This document shows, piece by piece, positions 1-8,545 of a stretch of DNA of 64,000 bases (the first letter of the stretch is position 1; every line of letters begins with the position of its first letter). The DNA lies in assembly GCF_001591105.1 (NCBI RefSeq), contig NZ_BCUD01000001.1, positions 582,188 to 646,187 on the forward strand, given 5' to 3'. Under the pieces are notes generated by a model. That model saw only the letters and a program-made list of their open reading frames with translations. It ran no database searches and was not told the origin of the DNA. The DNA is from Vibrio nereis NBRC 15637. GTDB taxonomy: Bacteria > Pseudomonadota > Gammaproteobacteria > Enterobacterales > Vibrionaceae. The position numbers and the translations under genes are program-made.

Positions 1-145
1 ACGACACTAGACCACTATCGACAATTGTCTGCGCGACCGTTTCACAGCCAGGGCAACACATGTCCCGAACTTCACCGAGGATTTCTACCTTAAAATCCGT
101 GTTGACTGGTACTTCTTCACCGCAGTGATAACACGACTTACACAT
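1..145 (-). CDS. ccoI: CcoI/FixI-type copper P-type ATPase, N-terminus (partial)
   Basis: Only the first ~48 codons lie in the window; the gene runs off the left edge. The reading frame starts at the ATG ending at 145, and an in-frame TAA lies just upstream. The N-terminus carries CYHCGEEVP and then MCCPGCETVAQTI, a paired-cysteine metal-binding start typical of FixI/CcoI copper-translocating ATPases, which supply copper during cbb3 oxidase assembly. It starts 10 bases after the ccoH stop, in the standard ccoNOQP-ccoHIS order, so it is probably co-transcribed with ccoH. The catalytic ATPase domains are outside the window, so the call rests on the N-terminal motif and the context. Confidence 0.85.
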   Translation of the reverse strand, partial: MCKSCYHCGEEVPVNTDFKVEILGEVRDMCCPGCETVAQTIVDSGLVS

Positions 146-155
146 AAGCTTACGA

Positions 156-635
156 CTAGTTTGTTAATAGGACAGGGGCGGACGATGGGAAAGTAACTCG
201 TCCTTGAACTAACCATTTCTTATCATGAGGAGTGAGCTCAATAAACCAAGGACCCTGTAATTCATGGTCCAGTTCGAAACGGTATACACCTTTAGCGTCA
301 GAGGTGATCATCTGAGAAAAATCGCGATCGGGCAGGGTACGGTGAGCAAACATCGCAGTAATGGCTGGGTAGTGCTCAAGCTGGCCTTTATCAAATTTGA
401 TAACAATGCTATTGCCATCAGAAGAAATCGCAGCTCCTAGCTGTAGTTCTTTCGCAACATTGATCTTAGTAATATCAATGTTGATGCCTTTACCTTTTTT
501 ATAGTAATCCTCAGTAACAAGTGATACTGAATTCTGAGAGAAAATCACGACTGTGATAACGGTCCATACGACTACAGTAAGTGGCAGGATAATTAGAAAC
601 CACGGCCAAAACTGCTTATACCAAGGCTTTACCAT
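156..635 (-). CDS. ccoH: FixH/CcoH family cbb3 oxidase assembly protein
   Basis: A 159-residue inner-membrane protein with one N-terminal transmembrane segment (about residues 10-32, rich in W, F, I and V), followed by a periplasmic domain ending in FPSSAPVLLTN. Early residues include EDYYKKGKGIN, the EDYYKKG motif typical of FixH. FixH/CcoH proteins are needed for assembly or stability of the cbb3-type cytochrome c oxidase. The gene sits between ccoP and ccoI, in the usual order for this operon. The exact biochemical role is not settled for the family. Confidence 0.88.
   Translation of the reverse strand: MVKPWYKQFWPWFLIILPLTVVVWTVITVVIFSQNSVSLVTEDYYKKGKGINIDITKINVAKELQLGAAISSDGNSIVIKFDKGQLEHYPAITAMFAHRTLPDRDFSQMITSDAKGVYRFELDHELQGPWFIELTPHDKKWLVQGRVTFPSSAPVLLTN
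330..337 (+). promoter_or_regulatory. KOPS-like octamer pointing toward dif
   Basis: GGGCAGGG, the FtsK-orienting polar sequence consensus, on the + strand left of dif. The polarity is the one expected for FtsK movement toward 10.8 kb. Confidence 0.5.
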
Positions 636-688
636 AAAAAAGTTCTCAATTTGTAAGATGAAAATTAGGGCTTAACTGTAAAGGAAAG

Positions 689-711
689 ACAGCCCCTTAA
701 AAAGGGGCTGT
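689..711 (-). terminator. Hairpin between ccoP and ccoH
   Basis: A perfect 10-bp inverted repeat (ACAGCCCCTT / AAGGGGCTGT) with a 3-base loop lies just after the ccoP stop. On the minus strand it is followed by a broken pyrimidine run (CTTTCC), not a clean T tract. It could be a partial terminator, or an RNA-stabilising stem that lowers ccoHI expression relative to ccoNOQP. Confidence 0.5.
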
Positions 712-721
712 TATTGAAAAG

Positions 722-1702
722 TTACTTATTGTCAGAGTTGCTTAAACTCCAAACGTAAGATGCAACAAGCTGAACTTTGTCTTCGCCTAGAATATCTTTC
801 CAAGCTGGCATTACACCTGAACGACCGTTCATTACTGTTTCAGTTACTTCCGCGCGCGAGCTACCGAACAACCAATCTTGGTCAGTTAGGTCAGGTGCAC
901 CCACTGCTGGGTTACCTTTACCATCTGTACCATGACAAGCTGCACACACAACGAAACGAGCTTTACCAGCCTCGGCTTCACGTGCGTTAACACTACGGCC
1001 AGATAGGCTAAGTGTGTAGCTAACAACTTCTTTCACGCCTTGTTCGCCAAGAGCATCTTTCCAAGATGGCATCTGACCAATACGGCCGTGCATAACCGTT
1101 GTTACGATCGCTGCTGGTTCACCGCCATACAACCATGCATCGTCAGTCAGGTTAGGGAACCCTTTCTGACCACGAGCATCGGAGCCGTGACACTGTGAAC
1201 AGTTTTGTAGGAACAAACGTTGGCCTACTTTTACTGCTTCAGAGTCCGCTGCGATTTCAGGGATCGGGCGCAGTTCATTTGAACCATCAACATACGCCAA
1301 GCTTTTAAATGCTTCTCCAAAGTATGCTTCAGCATCATCTAGCTCTTTTGCAAACTGGTTAAGCTCTTTGTTGCTTTGCGCAGCGGCAATCGAAGCTTTT
1401 GACTCTTCTAAAGTGGTTACTGTTTGGTCAGAACTCGTCCAACCTAGTACACCTTTAAAATTGCCCAGACCAGGGTACAACGTCAGATAAGCCGCAGCGA
1501 AAACAAACGTACCAATGAATAGGTAAGTCCACCATTTCGGTAACGGATTATTCAACTCACGAATACCATCGTATTCGTGGCCCATATCTGCACTCTCTTC
1601 AACGCCCATTTTATCTTTAAGACACCAAATAAGCAGCGCTGCACAGCCGACAAGAGTGCCGACTGTAATAATGATTATCCAAAGACTCCAAAATGTAGTC
1701 AT
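722..1702 (-). CDS. ccoP: cbb3-type cytochrome c oxidase diheme subunit III
   Basis: 326 residues. Two N-terminal transmembrane segments (about 5-28 and 58-78) anchor two periplasmic cytochrome c domains. Heme motifs are CSQCH (168-172) and CAACH (253-257), each with a downstream GQMPSW/GVMPAW that supplies the axial Met. CcoP passes electrons from cytochrome c to CcoO/CcoN in the high-affinity terminal oxidase. Its ATG overlaps the ccoQ stop by 4 bases (ATGA), so the two are translationally coupled. Length and architecture are normal for the family. Confidence 0.97.
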   Translation of the reverse strand: MTTFWSLWIIIITVGTLVGCAALLIWCLKDKMGVEESADMGHEYDGIRELNNPLPKWWTYLFIGTFVFAAAYLTLYPGLGNFKGVLGWTSSDQTVTTLEESKASIAAAQSNKELNQFAKELDDAEAYFGEAFKSLAYVDGSNELRPIPEIAADSEAVKVGQRLFLQNCSQCHGSDARGQKGFPNLTDDAWLYGGEPAAIVTTVMHGRIGQMPSWKDALGEQGVKEVVSYTLSLSGRSVNAREAEAGKARFVVCAACHGTDGKGNPAVGAPDLTDQDWLFGSSRAEVTETVMNGRSGVMPAWKDILGEDKVQLVASYVWSLSNSDNK

Positions 1703-1875
1703 TGCTTAGTCACTCCTTGTTCTTTTTTGGGCGTTTTTTCTTCATCAGCAAAAACAAGGTTTGCAGCTTCGTCAAAGCGAGATTTGCGACTCTTGCCGTA
1801 AGCCCACCACACAACACCCAGAAAGCTAACGAACAGAACTATGGTCCAAATACTGTGAATAGTACCGATATCCAT
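1699..1875 (-). CDS. ccoQ: CcoQ/FixQ small subunit of cbb3 oxidase
   Basis: A 58-residue protein beginning MDIGTIHSIWTIVLFVSF, with one transmembrane helix (about residues 8-26) and a charged cytoplasmic tail ending KKEQGVTKQ. CcoQ stabilises the cbb3 complex. The frame was read directly from the minus strand between ccoO and ccoP. Its stop overlaps the ccoP start (ATGA), and a GGGGGT ribosome-binding site precedes the ATG. Position and topology identify it; the primary sequence of the family is poorly conserved. Confidence 0.93.
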   Translation of the reverse strand: MDIGTIHSIWTIVLFVSFLGVVWWAYGKSRKSRFDEAANLVFADEEKTPKKEQGVTKQ

Positions 1876-1892
1876 AATTTCACCCCCTTTAA

Positions 1893-2513
1893 TTACTTCA
1901 TTGCGTGACCAAGAGACTGAAGGTAAGCAATGATGGCATCCATCTCTGTTTTACCTTCCACTTCTTTAGCCGCGTTAGCGATTTGTTCATCTTTATACGG
2001 AACACCGAACTGGTCGCGGAATAGCTCTAACTTCTTCTGTGTAAGCTTTCCGTCTAGCACATTGTCAGCCAGCCATGGGAAACCAGGCATGTTTGACTCA
2101 GGAACTAGTTCACGAGGATCCATTAGGTGAACACGGTGCCACTCGTCAGAGTAACGACCACCAACGCGTGCTAGGTCTGGACCTGTACGCTTAGAGCCCC
2201 ATAGGAATGGGTGTTCATACACACTTTCACCAGCAACAGAGTAGTGACCGTAACGCTCAGTTTCAGAGCGGAAAGGACGAATCATCTGGCTGTGACATAC
2301 GTTACAACCTTCACGGGTGTAAATGTCACGACCTTCCATCTCTAGAGCGGTGTATGGGCGTAGATTGTCAACAGCTTCAGTCGTTTGCTTTTGGAAAATC
2401 AACGGTGTGATCTCTACCAAAGCACCCAAACTGATGGCGAAAACAATAAGAATCGCGAGTAAACCGACATTGCGTTCAACAATTTCGTGGCGATTGTTAG
2501 AATTAGAACTCAT
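1893..2513 (-). CDS. ccoO: cbb3-type cytochrome c oxidase monoheme subunit II
   Basis: 206 residues. One N-terminal transmembrane helix (about 16-38) is followed by a periplasmic cytochrome c domain with [12 protein letters not shown] (heme motif C70-H74). Further family hallmarks are [16 protein letters not shown] and MPGFPWLA, the latter holding the axial Met. CcoO relays electrons from CcoP to the catalytic subunit CcoN. The gene lies 13 bases downstream of ccoN and 17 upstream of ccoQ, in one operon. It has normal length and no missing residues. Confidence 0.97.
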   Translation of the reverse strand: MSSNSNNRHEIVERNVGLLAILIVFAISLGALVEITPLIFQKQTTEAVDNLRPYTALEMEGRDIYTREGCNVCHSQMIRPFRSETERYGHYSVAGESVYEHPFLWGSKRTGPDLARVGGRYSDEWHRVHLMDPRELVPESNMPGFPWLADNVLDGKLTQKKLELFRDQFGVPYKDEQIANAAKEVEGKTEMDAIIAYLQSLGHAMK

Positions 2514-2526
2514 TCTTTAAATCTCC

Positions 2527-3954
2527 TTATGCCGGCTGCTGAATTGCTTTAAGACTAGCTTTTGGCGCTGAAATAGTCTTGTACGTGTTGTATGCCATTA
2601 GGAACATACCACTTAGGAAGATGAAACCACCTAGGAAACGTACAAAGTAGAATGGATAAGACGCTTCTACTGACTCAACAAAGCTATAAGTCAATGTACC
2701 GTCAGAGTTAACAGCACGCCACATTAGGCCTTGCATTACACCAGAGATCCACATAGCAACGATGTACAGTACCGTACCGATAGTTGCTAGCCAGAAGTGC
2801 GCGTTAACTAGTCCAACAGAGAACATACGTTCTTGACCGAACAGACGCGGGATCAAGTGGTATACCGAACCGATTGATACCATTGCAACCCAGCCTAGAG
2901 CACCAGAGTGTACGTGCCCGATCGTCCAGTCTGTGTAGTGAGACAGTGCGTTAACTGTCTTAATCGACATCATTGGACCTTCAAACGTAGACATACCGTA
3001 GAAAGATAGCGATACGATTAGGAAACGTAGGATAGGGTCATAACGTAGTTTGTGCCATGCACCTGACAGCGTCATGATACCGTTGATCATACCACCCCAT
3101 GAAGGCGCAAATAGAACAAGCGACATCACCATACCGATCGACTGCGTCCAATCTGGAAGTGCAGTGTAGTGTAGGTGGTGAGGGCCAGCCCAAATGTATA
3201 GGGAGATAAGAGCCCAGAAGTGAACGATAGACAGACGGTAAGAGTAAACTGGACGTTCAGCTTGCTTAGGAACGAAGTAGTACATCATACCTAGGAAACC
3301 AGCTGTTAGTAGGAAACCTACCGCGTTGTGACCGTACCACCACTGAACCATCGCATCCACTGCACCAGCATAAATCGAGTACGATTTACCCATAGAGACA
3401 GGGATAGCCATGCTGTTTACGATATGAAGAACCGCAACAGTAATGATAAAGGCACCGAAGAACCAGTTTGCTACATAAATGTGAGATGTCTTACGTTTCA
3501 CCAAGGTTCCAAAGAACACGATGGCGTAAGAAACCCAAACAACCGCGATAGCAATATCGATTGGCCATTCAAGTTCAGCATATTCTTTACCAGAGGTGTA
3601 ACCCAAAGGTAACGTAATTGCTGCTGCTAGGATAACGGCTTGCCAGCCCCAAAAGGTGAAGGCGACAAGAGGGCCACCAAATAGACGAGTTTGACAGGTA
3701 CGCTGCACAACATAGTAAGACGTTGCGAACAGAGCACTTGTACCAAACGCAAAAATAACCGCATTAGTATGCAGAGGACGTAAGCGACTGTACGTCAACC
3801 ACGGCGTATCAAAGTTTAGCTGTGGCCAAACTAATTGAGCGGCAATCAAAACACCAACAGCCATGCCGACAATACCCCACAAAATGGTAACAAGGGTAAA
3901 TTGACGAACGACTGTATAGTTGTAGTTTTGTTCAAGCTGCTTTTCTTGGCTCAT
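2527..3954 (-). CDS. ccoN: cbb3-type cytochrome c oxidase catalytic subunit I
   Basis: A heme-copper oxidase subunit of 475 residues with about 12 transmembrane helices. It reduces oxygen to water with high affinity under microaerobic conditions and pumps protons. Visible hallmarks are [13 protein letters not shown] (heme ligand His), [12 protein letters not shown] (copper/heme pocket), [15 protein letters not shown] (Cu-B histidines) and [14 protein letters not shown]. Two ATGs are close together. I chose the one encoding MSQEKQ because GGAAG lies 7 bases before it; the other, two codons upstream (3960), is also possible. First gene of the ccoNOQP operon. I found no convincing FNR box upstream. 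Confidence 0.97.
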   Translation of the reverse strand: MSQEKQLEQNYNYTVVRQFTLVTILWGIVGMAVGVLIAAQLVWPQLNFDTPWLTYSRLRPLHTNAVIFAFGTSALFATSYYVVQRTCQTRLFGGPLVAFTFWGWQAVILAAAITLPLGYTSGKEYAELEWPIDIAIAVVWVSYAIVFFGTLVKRKTSHIYVANWFFGAFIITVAVLHIVNSMAIPVSMGKSYSIYAGAVDAMVQWWYGHNAVGFLLTAGFLGMMYYFVPKQAERPVYSYRLSIVHFWALISLYIWAGPHHLHYTALPDWTQSIGMVMSLVLFAPSWGGMINGIMTLSGAWHKLRYDPILRFLIVSLSFYGMSTFEGPMMSIKTVNALSHYTDWTIGHVHSGALGWVAMVSIGSVYHLIPRLFGQERMFSVGLVNAHFWLATIGTVLYIVAMWISGVMQGLMWRAVNSDGTLTYSFVESVEASYPFYFVRFLGGFIFLSGMFLMAYNTYKTISAPKASLKAIQQPA

Positions 3955-4212
3955 TTGCATGCTTCCAATTTCTAATTAACTACACTTTACTTCCAACACG
4001 ACACATGTCGTAATGCCACCCAAAACTTGAAGAAAACAAAGCCGATTTCAGTCGGTTAAATAATCTTATCGGTTTTTAAAAAAAGTGGCATTTTCAGCCG
4101 CCAACTATACTGCATTTAACAAATCAATGACAGAGTAGTAACCTTACACTTGGTCAGGATTTGGCCTTTTATTTTAAAACTTTGAAGTTTGTTACACGGA
4201 GAAACACACCTA

Positions 4213-4575
4213 ATGGCAGCCCAGAAACTCACTCGAGGTCGTTTTGTTCAAATAATCATCATGTTAACCTTACTTTTAACAGCGTTTTTTTGGAGAACGG
4301 CCAGTTATAATTCTGTTGCGAATATTGACTGTAAGGCAGGAATCGAGTGTGTTTTTGATGCAGGAAACGGCGAATTTTCAGCCCATATAAATGAAAGCTC
4401 TCTTTCTATCATTCCACATGACGAAAATTGGAGTTTAGAAGTGTTATCGCCTTATACATCAATTCAGAAAAATGAACAAAATTGGATGATTCATTTCTCT
4501 GAATCACAAGACGAAATCACGATAAAACTCACATCGCATGAAGGCGCCACTAAAACACTTAACTTTAGTAAGTAA
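4213..4575 (+). CDS. Uncharacterised membrane-anchored protein between ccoN and nosP
   Basis: About 120 residues from the ATG at 4213, which has GGAG 10 bases before it. An in-frame TTG at 4189 would add 8 residues but has no ribosome-binding site. One N-terminal transmembrane segment (about residues 10-27, QIIIMLTLLLTAFFW) is followed by an extracytoplasmic domain of ~90 residues with a cysteine pair (DCKAGIEC). The stop is 4 bases before nosP, so it probably forms a three-gene operon with nosP and vpsS. I recognise no domain. The C-terminal region looks like a small beta-rich fold, loosely similar in layout to FixH-type periplasmic domains; that is only an impression. Confidence 0.75.
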   Translation: MAAQKLTRGRFVQIIIMLTLLLTAFFWRTASYNSVANIDCKAGIECVFDAGNGEFSAHINESSLSIIPHDENWSLEVLSPYTSIQKNEQNWMIHFSESQDEITIKLTSHEGATKTLNFSK

Positions 4576-4579
4576 CTAA

Positions 4580-5764
4580 ATGGATTTTAAGACTCATATA
4601 TCTTTCGAACAAAACGAAAAAATCGCGATTAAAGAGTTGCTAGAAGGTATCGAAACGAAGAATCTTTCGAGCGTAATCTGCTATTTCACGCAAGATTATA
4701 GTGCCAAAAAACTCAGTAAAGCGTTTAGAAATTCACTGCCAAATGTCTCCATTCTCGGTTGTTCTACCTCTAAGGGGATCATGACAGAGCGAGGGGTTCA
4801 TTTTGGTAGAGTGATAGGCATTATCGCGATTTACGATTCGGGCTTAAGTGCATATGGTTCAGGGTTAGTCACATTTTCTGGAGATAAAGTGTCTTCAAAA
4901 ATGGTCAGAAAAGCCGTTGATGTTGCACTTAAAAAAGCGGGCAGAGAAGGTGAAGTGCCTAGTTTCGCGATTGTACACAGTACTCCTGGATTTGAAGAAA
5001 CACTCATTCGCTCTATTGATGACGTATTCCAGACACCAATCCCAATTGTAGGTGCCTCTGCTGCAGATAACGGGATCAAAAGGCAATGGTCTATTTTCAA
5101 TGAAGATAAATCGACCAATAACGGGTTTGCCATTCAATTGCTCTTTCCATCTAAATCACTGGCATCTGGCTTTAGCGCAGGCTATTCACCGACCTCATTA
5201 ACAGGCATTGTGACAAAAGCCAGTGAAAGGGAGCTACTTGAGATTGATAGTAAACCTGCTCAAGATGTTTATAGGGAGTGGATATGCGAACAAGCCGGCA
5301 CCACAGTGCCAGAGCACTTAAAGTTTGAATTCGTGACTCAGTTCCCATTAGGGAGGATCGCTGGGACACTTTATGGCCAACCTTATTATAAACTTTCCCA
5401 TCCAGTTGATGTTAACCCCGATGGCGGTATTCATTTATTCACAAATATTGAAGTAGGCGATCAAGTCACGCTCATGTCTGGTGATAAAAGGGAGCTCATG
5501 ACACGTCCAGCTAGAGTTATTAAAGAAGCTAAGCGTCAGTCCAATAGTAGTGTCGAAATGTCAGGTGCGGTATGCATTATATGTGCAGGCGCAATGAAAT
5601 ATCTGGGGGATGATATCAACGAAGTGTATCAAATTATAAAACAAGAGATGGGAGACACGCCATTTATCTGTCCTTTCACGTTTGGCGAACAAGGCCGTTT
5701 TATTAACGGTGAAAATGGCCATGGTAATTTGATGATTTCGTCCGTTACTTTTTATTCCTCTTGA
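4580..5764 (+). CDS. nosP: FIST-domain sensor protein (NosP/VpsV-like)
   Basis: 394 residues with no signal peptide or membrane segment. The N-terminal two thirds (about 20-220) fit FIST_N (SILGCSTSKGIM, IPIVGASAADNG). The remainder (about 225-380) fits FIST_C (FPLGRIAGTLYG, CPFTFGEQGRF). In Vibrio cholerae the FIST protein encoded beside vpsS (VC1444, NosP/VpsV) binds heme and nitric oxide and inhibits the kinase VpsS. The same pairing here supports that role. The stop overlaps the start of the kinase gene by 4 bases (TTGA), indicating coupled translation. Heme binding cannot be shown from sequence alone. Confidence 0.87.
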   Translation: MDFKTHISFEQNEKIAIKELLEGIETKNLSSVICYFTQDYSAKKLSKAFRNSLPNVSILGCSTSKGIMTERGVHFGRVIGIIAIYDSGLSAYGSGLVTFSGDKVSSKMVRKAVDVALKKAGREGEVPSFAIVHSTPGFEETLIRSIDDVFQTPIPIVGASAADNGIKRQWSIFNEDKSTNNGFAIQLLFPSKSLASGFSAGYSPTSLTGIVTKASERELLEIDSKPAQDVYREWICEQAGTTVPEHLKFEFVTQFPLGRIAGTLYGQPYYKLSHPVDVNPDGGIHLFTNIEVGDQVTLMSGDKRELMTRPARVIKEAKRQSNSSVEMSGAVCIICAGAMKYLGDDINEVYQIIKQEMGDTPFICPFTFGEQGRFINGENGHGNLMISSVTFYSS

Positions 5765-7491
5765 ACGACGCTATGTGCATAAAAATAAAAGAACAACTTA
5801 ATGAAGCTTTAATCGAGCTAAAACAAAGCCAAGAGCGAGAAGCTAGGCTTATTTCGGAAAACCGTTCTATTCTTGACGCTATATCGAGTATTACTAGCGC
5901 TACCAACAAACATCAGATTTTTCATGAACTTAAAAGCGTTCTCTCTCTATATATAGATTTCACAGATTTTATTGTTCTCAGCAAAAACGTAGAAGACAAA
6001 CACTTCAAAACATTACTGACGTCCAACACCACATTTGATGATATTACATGGTTTAGTGGGAAGAAGTTTTCACGCGCTCTCAATGGTGATTGCATTATTT
6101 TATTTGAGCCAACTAAATCGTTTGAATTTTCAGGTTTAGAGTGCTCACAAGCAGAAAACATTAATGCAGCGTTGCTTACAGGGGTTAAAACAACTGTAAC
6201 GGAATCCGTCATACTGTTGGTAGGTGAAAGAGCGGGGCAGTTCAGCCTAAACTCCAGTGCAACTCTATCAAGATTTAGGCCTTTAATTGAAAGAGCATTA
6301 ACAGACATAGAGCACAAAGAACAACTCCAAAAATTGGTTGACGTTCGAACGAAGCAACTCAAACACGCTCAACTAAAAGCAGAACAGGCGAATAAATCCA
6401 AATCTCGCTTTCTTGCGATGATGAGCCACGAACTTCGAACCCCCTTAAATGCAGTACTCGGTTATATTGATGTATTGAAGGAAGAGGCAGAAATGACCCA
6501 GCAAGTTGAGATACTGGGTAAAATGGAATCTTCCGCGGAACACCTATTAGTTTTGATCAACGATATTCTAGAGCTTTCAAGGATTGAAAGCGGCGGTTTC
6601 CAAATTAAAAACCGCTGGGTTAACCTTTATTCGGAATTCACCTACATCCTTGAACACTTCCAGCATGTAGCCACATTGAAAGGCCTCGATTTTTCAGTTT
6701 CTATAGAATTTGAACCGAACTTACTATTCCACCTAGATCCAGCCCGGGTTATGCAGATCGTATTCAATTTACTCGGTAACGCAGTCAAGTTTACGGAATC
6801 AGGCTCTGTTGACTTAAAAGCTCAACTCATTAACAAGAATTTAGAGATCACTGTGAAAGATACAGGGATTGGTATCGATAAATCACGACTAGAAACGGTT
6901 TTCTCCCAATTCAAACAAGCTGACGATTCAATAACGAGAAAATATGGCGGGAGTGGTCTAGGGCTTACGATCTCCAAGCATTTAGTCGAGCTCATGCAAG
7001 GCGATGTTTCACTTGAAAGCACACTCGGTGAAGGTTCAACATTTTCCATCAAACTGCCGGTTTCTGTGAAAACAAAAATGATTGAAGACACTATCTCAGA
7101 GGACGATGTGAACTCGATAAGCCAAAATTTAAATATTCTGGTCGTAGAAGACACCGAAACCAACCAGATGGTGATCAAATTGCTATTGGAAAAATTAGGG
7201 CATCAAGTGGTGACTCTTAACAATGGTCAAGAATCGGTCGAGTACCTGAGAAACAATATGGGAACCGTAGACCTAATCTTCATGGATGTTTCAATGCCTG
7301 TGATGGATGGCATTACTGCAACAAGAGAAATTCGAAGATTTTGTAGAGAAACACCAGTAATCGCTCTAACCGCCCATGCCATGGACCAGGATAAACAAAC
7401 TTGCCTTGATGCAGGGATGAACGCGTTCGTTTCAAAACCGATCCGCAGTAAAGATATTCAAAGCACGCTAAAGGCCGTGATAAACCCTTAG
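5761..7491 (+). CDS. vpsS: Hybrid sensor histidine kinase VpsS-like
   Basis: 576 residues, soluble, with no transmembrane segment. An N-terminal coiled coil and a divergent GAF-like region (about 1-200) are followed by HisKA with FLAMMSHELRTPLNAVLGYI (phospho-acceptor His223). HATPase_c has N (NLLGNAVKFT), G1 (DTGIGI) and G2 (GGSGLGL) boxes. A C-terminal receiver has LVVEDTETNQ, phospho-acceptor Asp509 in FMDVSMPVMDG, and ALTAHA. VpsS of V. cholerae feeds phosphate into the LuxU/LuxO-VpsR biofilm circuit and is controlled by NosP. The start is the TTG overlapping the nosP stop; ATG at 5773 is an alternative. No downstream terminator was seen. Confidence 0.88.
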   Translation: MNDAMCIKIKEQLNEALIELKQSQEREARLISENRSILDAISSITSATNKHQIFHELKSVLSLYIDFTDFIVLSKNVEDKHFKTLLTSNTTFDDITWFSGKKFSRALNGDCIILFEPTKSFEFSGLECSQAENINAALLTGVKTTVTESVILLVGERAGQFSLNSSATLSRFRPLIERALTDIEHKEQLQKLVDVRTKQLKHAQLKAEQANKSKSRFLAMMSHELRTPLNAVLGYIDVLKEEAEMTQQVEILGKMESSAEHLLVLINDILELSRIESGGFQIKNRWVNLYSEFTYILEHFQHVATLKGLDFSVSIEFEPNLLFHLDPARVMQIVFNLLGNAVKFTESGSVDLKAQLINKNLEITVKDTGIGIDKSRLETVFSQFKQADDSITRKYGGSGLGLTISKHLVELMQGDVSLESTLGEGSTFSIKLPVSVKTKMIEDTISEDDVNSISQNLNILVVEDTETNQMVIKLLLEKLGHQVVTLNNGQESVEYLRNNMGTVDLIFMDVSMPVMDGITATREIRRFCRETPVIALTAHAMDQDKQTCLDAGMNAFVSKPIRSKDIQSTLKAVINP

Positions 7492-7517
7492 CGTACTAAT
7501 GTGTAATGTGCTTAAGA

Positions 7518-8537
7518 TTAAGACGGTTGAAGTCGTTCTATTTCTGGATGTTTTAATAACATTACGCGTATCCAGTGGTGTACAACCCACATTATCATTG
7601 CCGTAATCAAAACAGCGATAAAGATTGAGCTGAAGCGATACAAAATAGAGAAGAAGGCGTCTTTTTCCTCTGGGACGAGTGAAGTCGTCAATGGCACGGC
7701 TAATGCCGACATAGATGAAAATGCGATCGCAGCTTTGATCTGCCCCTTAGTCAACCATAAACAAAATGGCCCCATCGCAATTGTAAATGCCAGCCAAAAA
7801 AGCAGTCCATGTCCATACCAACTGCCTAAAATAAGCTGCAATGCCATGCCAGCTAAACAACCTAAGGCTGTGCCAATGATCCGTATTTTTGCCATTGCCA
7901 GCGAACCAGCTAAGGTCATAGGCGTCAAGATAATAAGTATTGAAGCTTGAGCTGATAAAGAGTCATACAAATCGGCCACTTGAAAAACAATGAAAGCGGC
8001 CATTGCAACAACCCAACCCATCGCGACCTGGCTGATATAATCAACATCACTTTTCACTGGCGTAGATGGCATTGTTTGCTCAGTCGATGATTGTGGCTCA
8101 GGGAACAACCAATATGCTAAAGCACATACAAAGATATTACTGAATGTCATTACCCACATATTGACGTTGAATTCTTCAATATCGATGAAGTCATAACTGG
8201 CAAAATTCAATACGATTGATCCAACCAGAAGCCCCATATATCCGAATAGGTAAGTTTTCTGATTCATCATCGCAATGCAATTAAACAACATCATGATCCC
8301 AACAGCAGCAAGCATTAGAGTAGGGTGAAACTGTAAATATTCGACGATAAAGGTTGCTTGAAGTGTGGTCCAAATTGCGGAAAAGCACACCATTAACAAA
8401 CTAGGTAAATTAAACTTGTCCATTTGTCCTAGAATGAACAACGGCATCATGATGGCAAAGAACCCATACGACCAGCCAAATAGCATGCTTAAAGCCAGCC
8501 CGAGAGAGCAACCAAACCAAATTCGTAACGTCTTCAT
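7518..8537 (-). CDS. DUF2955 / FUSC-like inner-membrane efflux component
   Basis: 339 residues with about ten hydrophobic helices in two halves separated by a polar loop near residue 155-170 (PEPQSSTEQTMP). This layout matches DUF2955 and the fusaric-acid/aromatic-acid exporter (FUSC, AaeB-like) families. The start is ATG at 8537. It lies 8 bases downstream of the HlyD-type adaptor gene in the same direction, so the two probably form an efflux pump exporting small organic acids or drugs. The substrate is unknown. A LysR regulator is divergent on the other side of the adaptor, the arrangement seen in aaeR-aaeXAB, but no aaeX-type small gene is present. Confidence 0.75.
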   Translation of the reverse strand: MKTLRIWFGCSLGLALSMLFGWSYGFFAIMMPLFILGQMDKFNLPSLLMVCFSAIWTTLQATFIVEYLQFHPTLMLAAVGIMMLFNCIAMMNQKTYLFGYMGLLVGSIVLNFASYDFIDIEEFNVNMWVMTFSNIFVCALAYWLFPEPQSSTEQTMPSTPVKSDVDYISQVAMGWVVAMAAFIVFQVADLYDSLSAQASILIILTPMTLAGSLAMAKIRIIGTALGCLAGMALQLILGSWYGHGLLFWLAFTIAMGPFCLWLTKGQIKAAIAFSSMSALAVPLTTSLVPEEKDAFFSILYRFSSIFIAVLITAMIMWVVHHWIRVMLLKHPEIERLQPS

Positions 8538-8545
8538 TATTGAAC

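Noticed and set aside
3328..3612. Open frame opposite ccoN (and many similar antisense frames across the window)
   Set aside because: Shadow frames of strongly conserved genes on the other strand; no ribosome-binding sites or protein-family features.
3961..4212. FNR/ANR box upstream of ccoN
   Set aside because: TTGAAGAAAACAAA and ATTTAACAAATCAA are the closest matches to TTGAT-N4-ATCAA, but both miss key bases, so an FNR site is not supported even though cbb3 operons usually have one.
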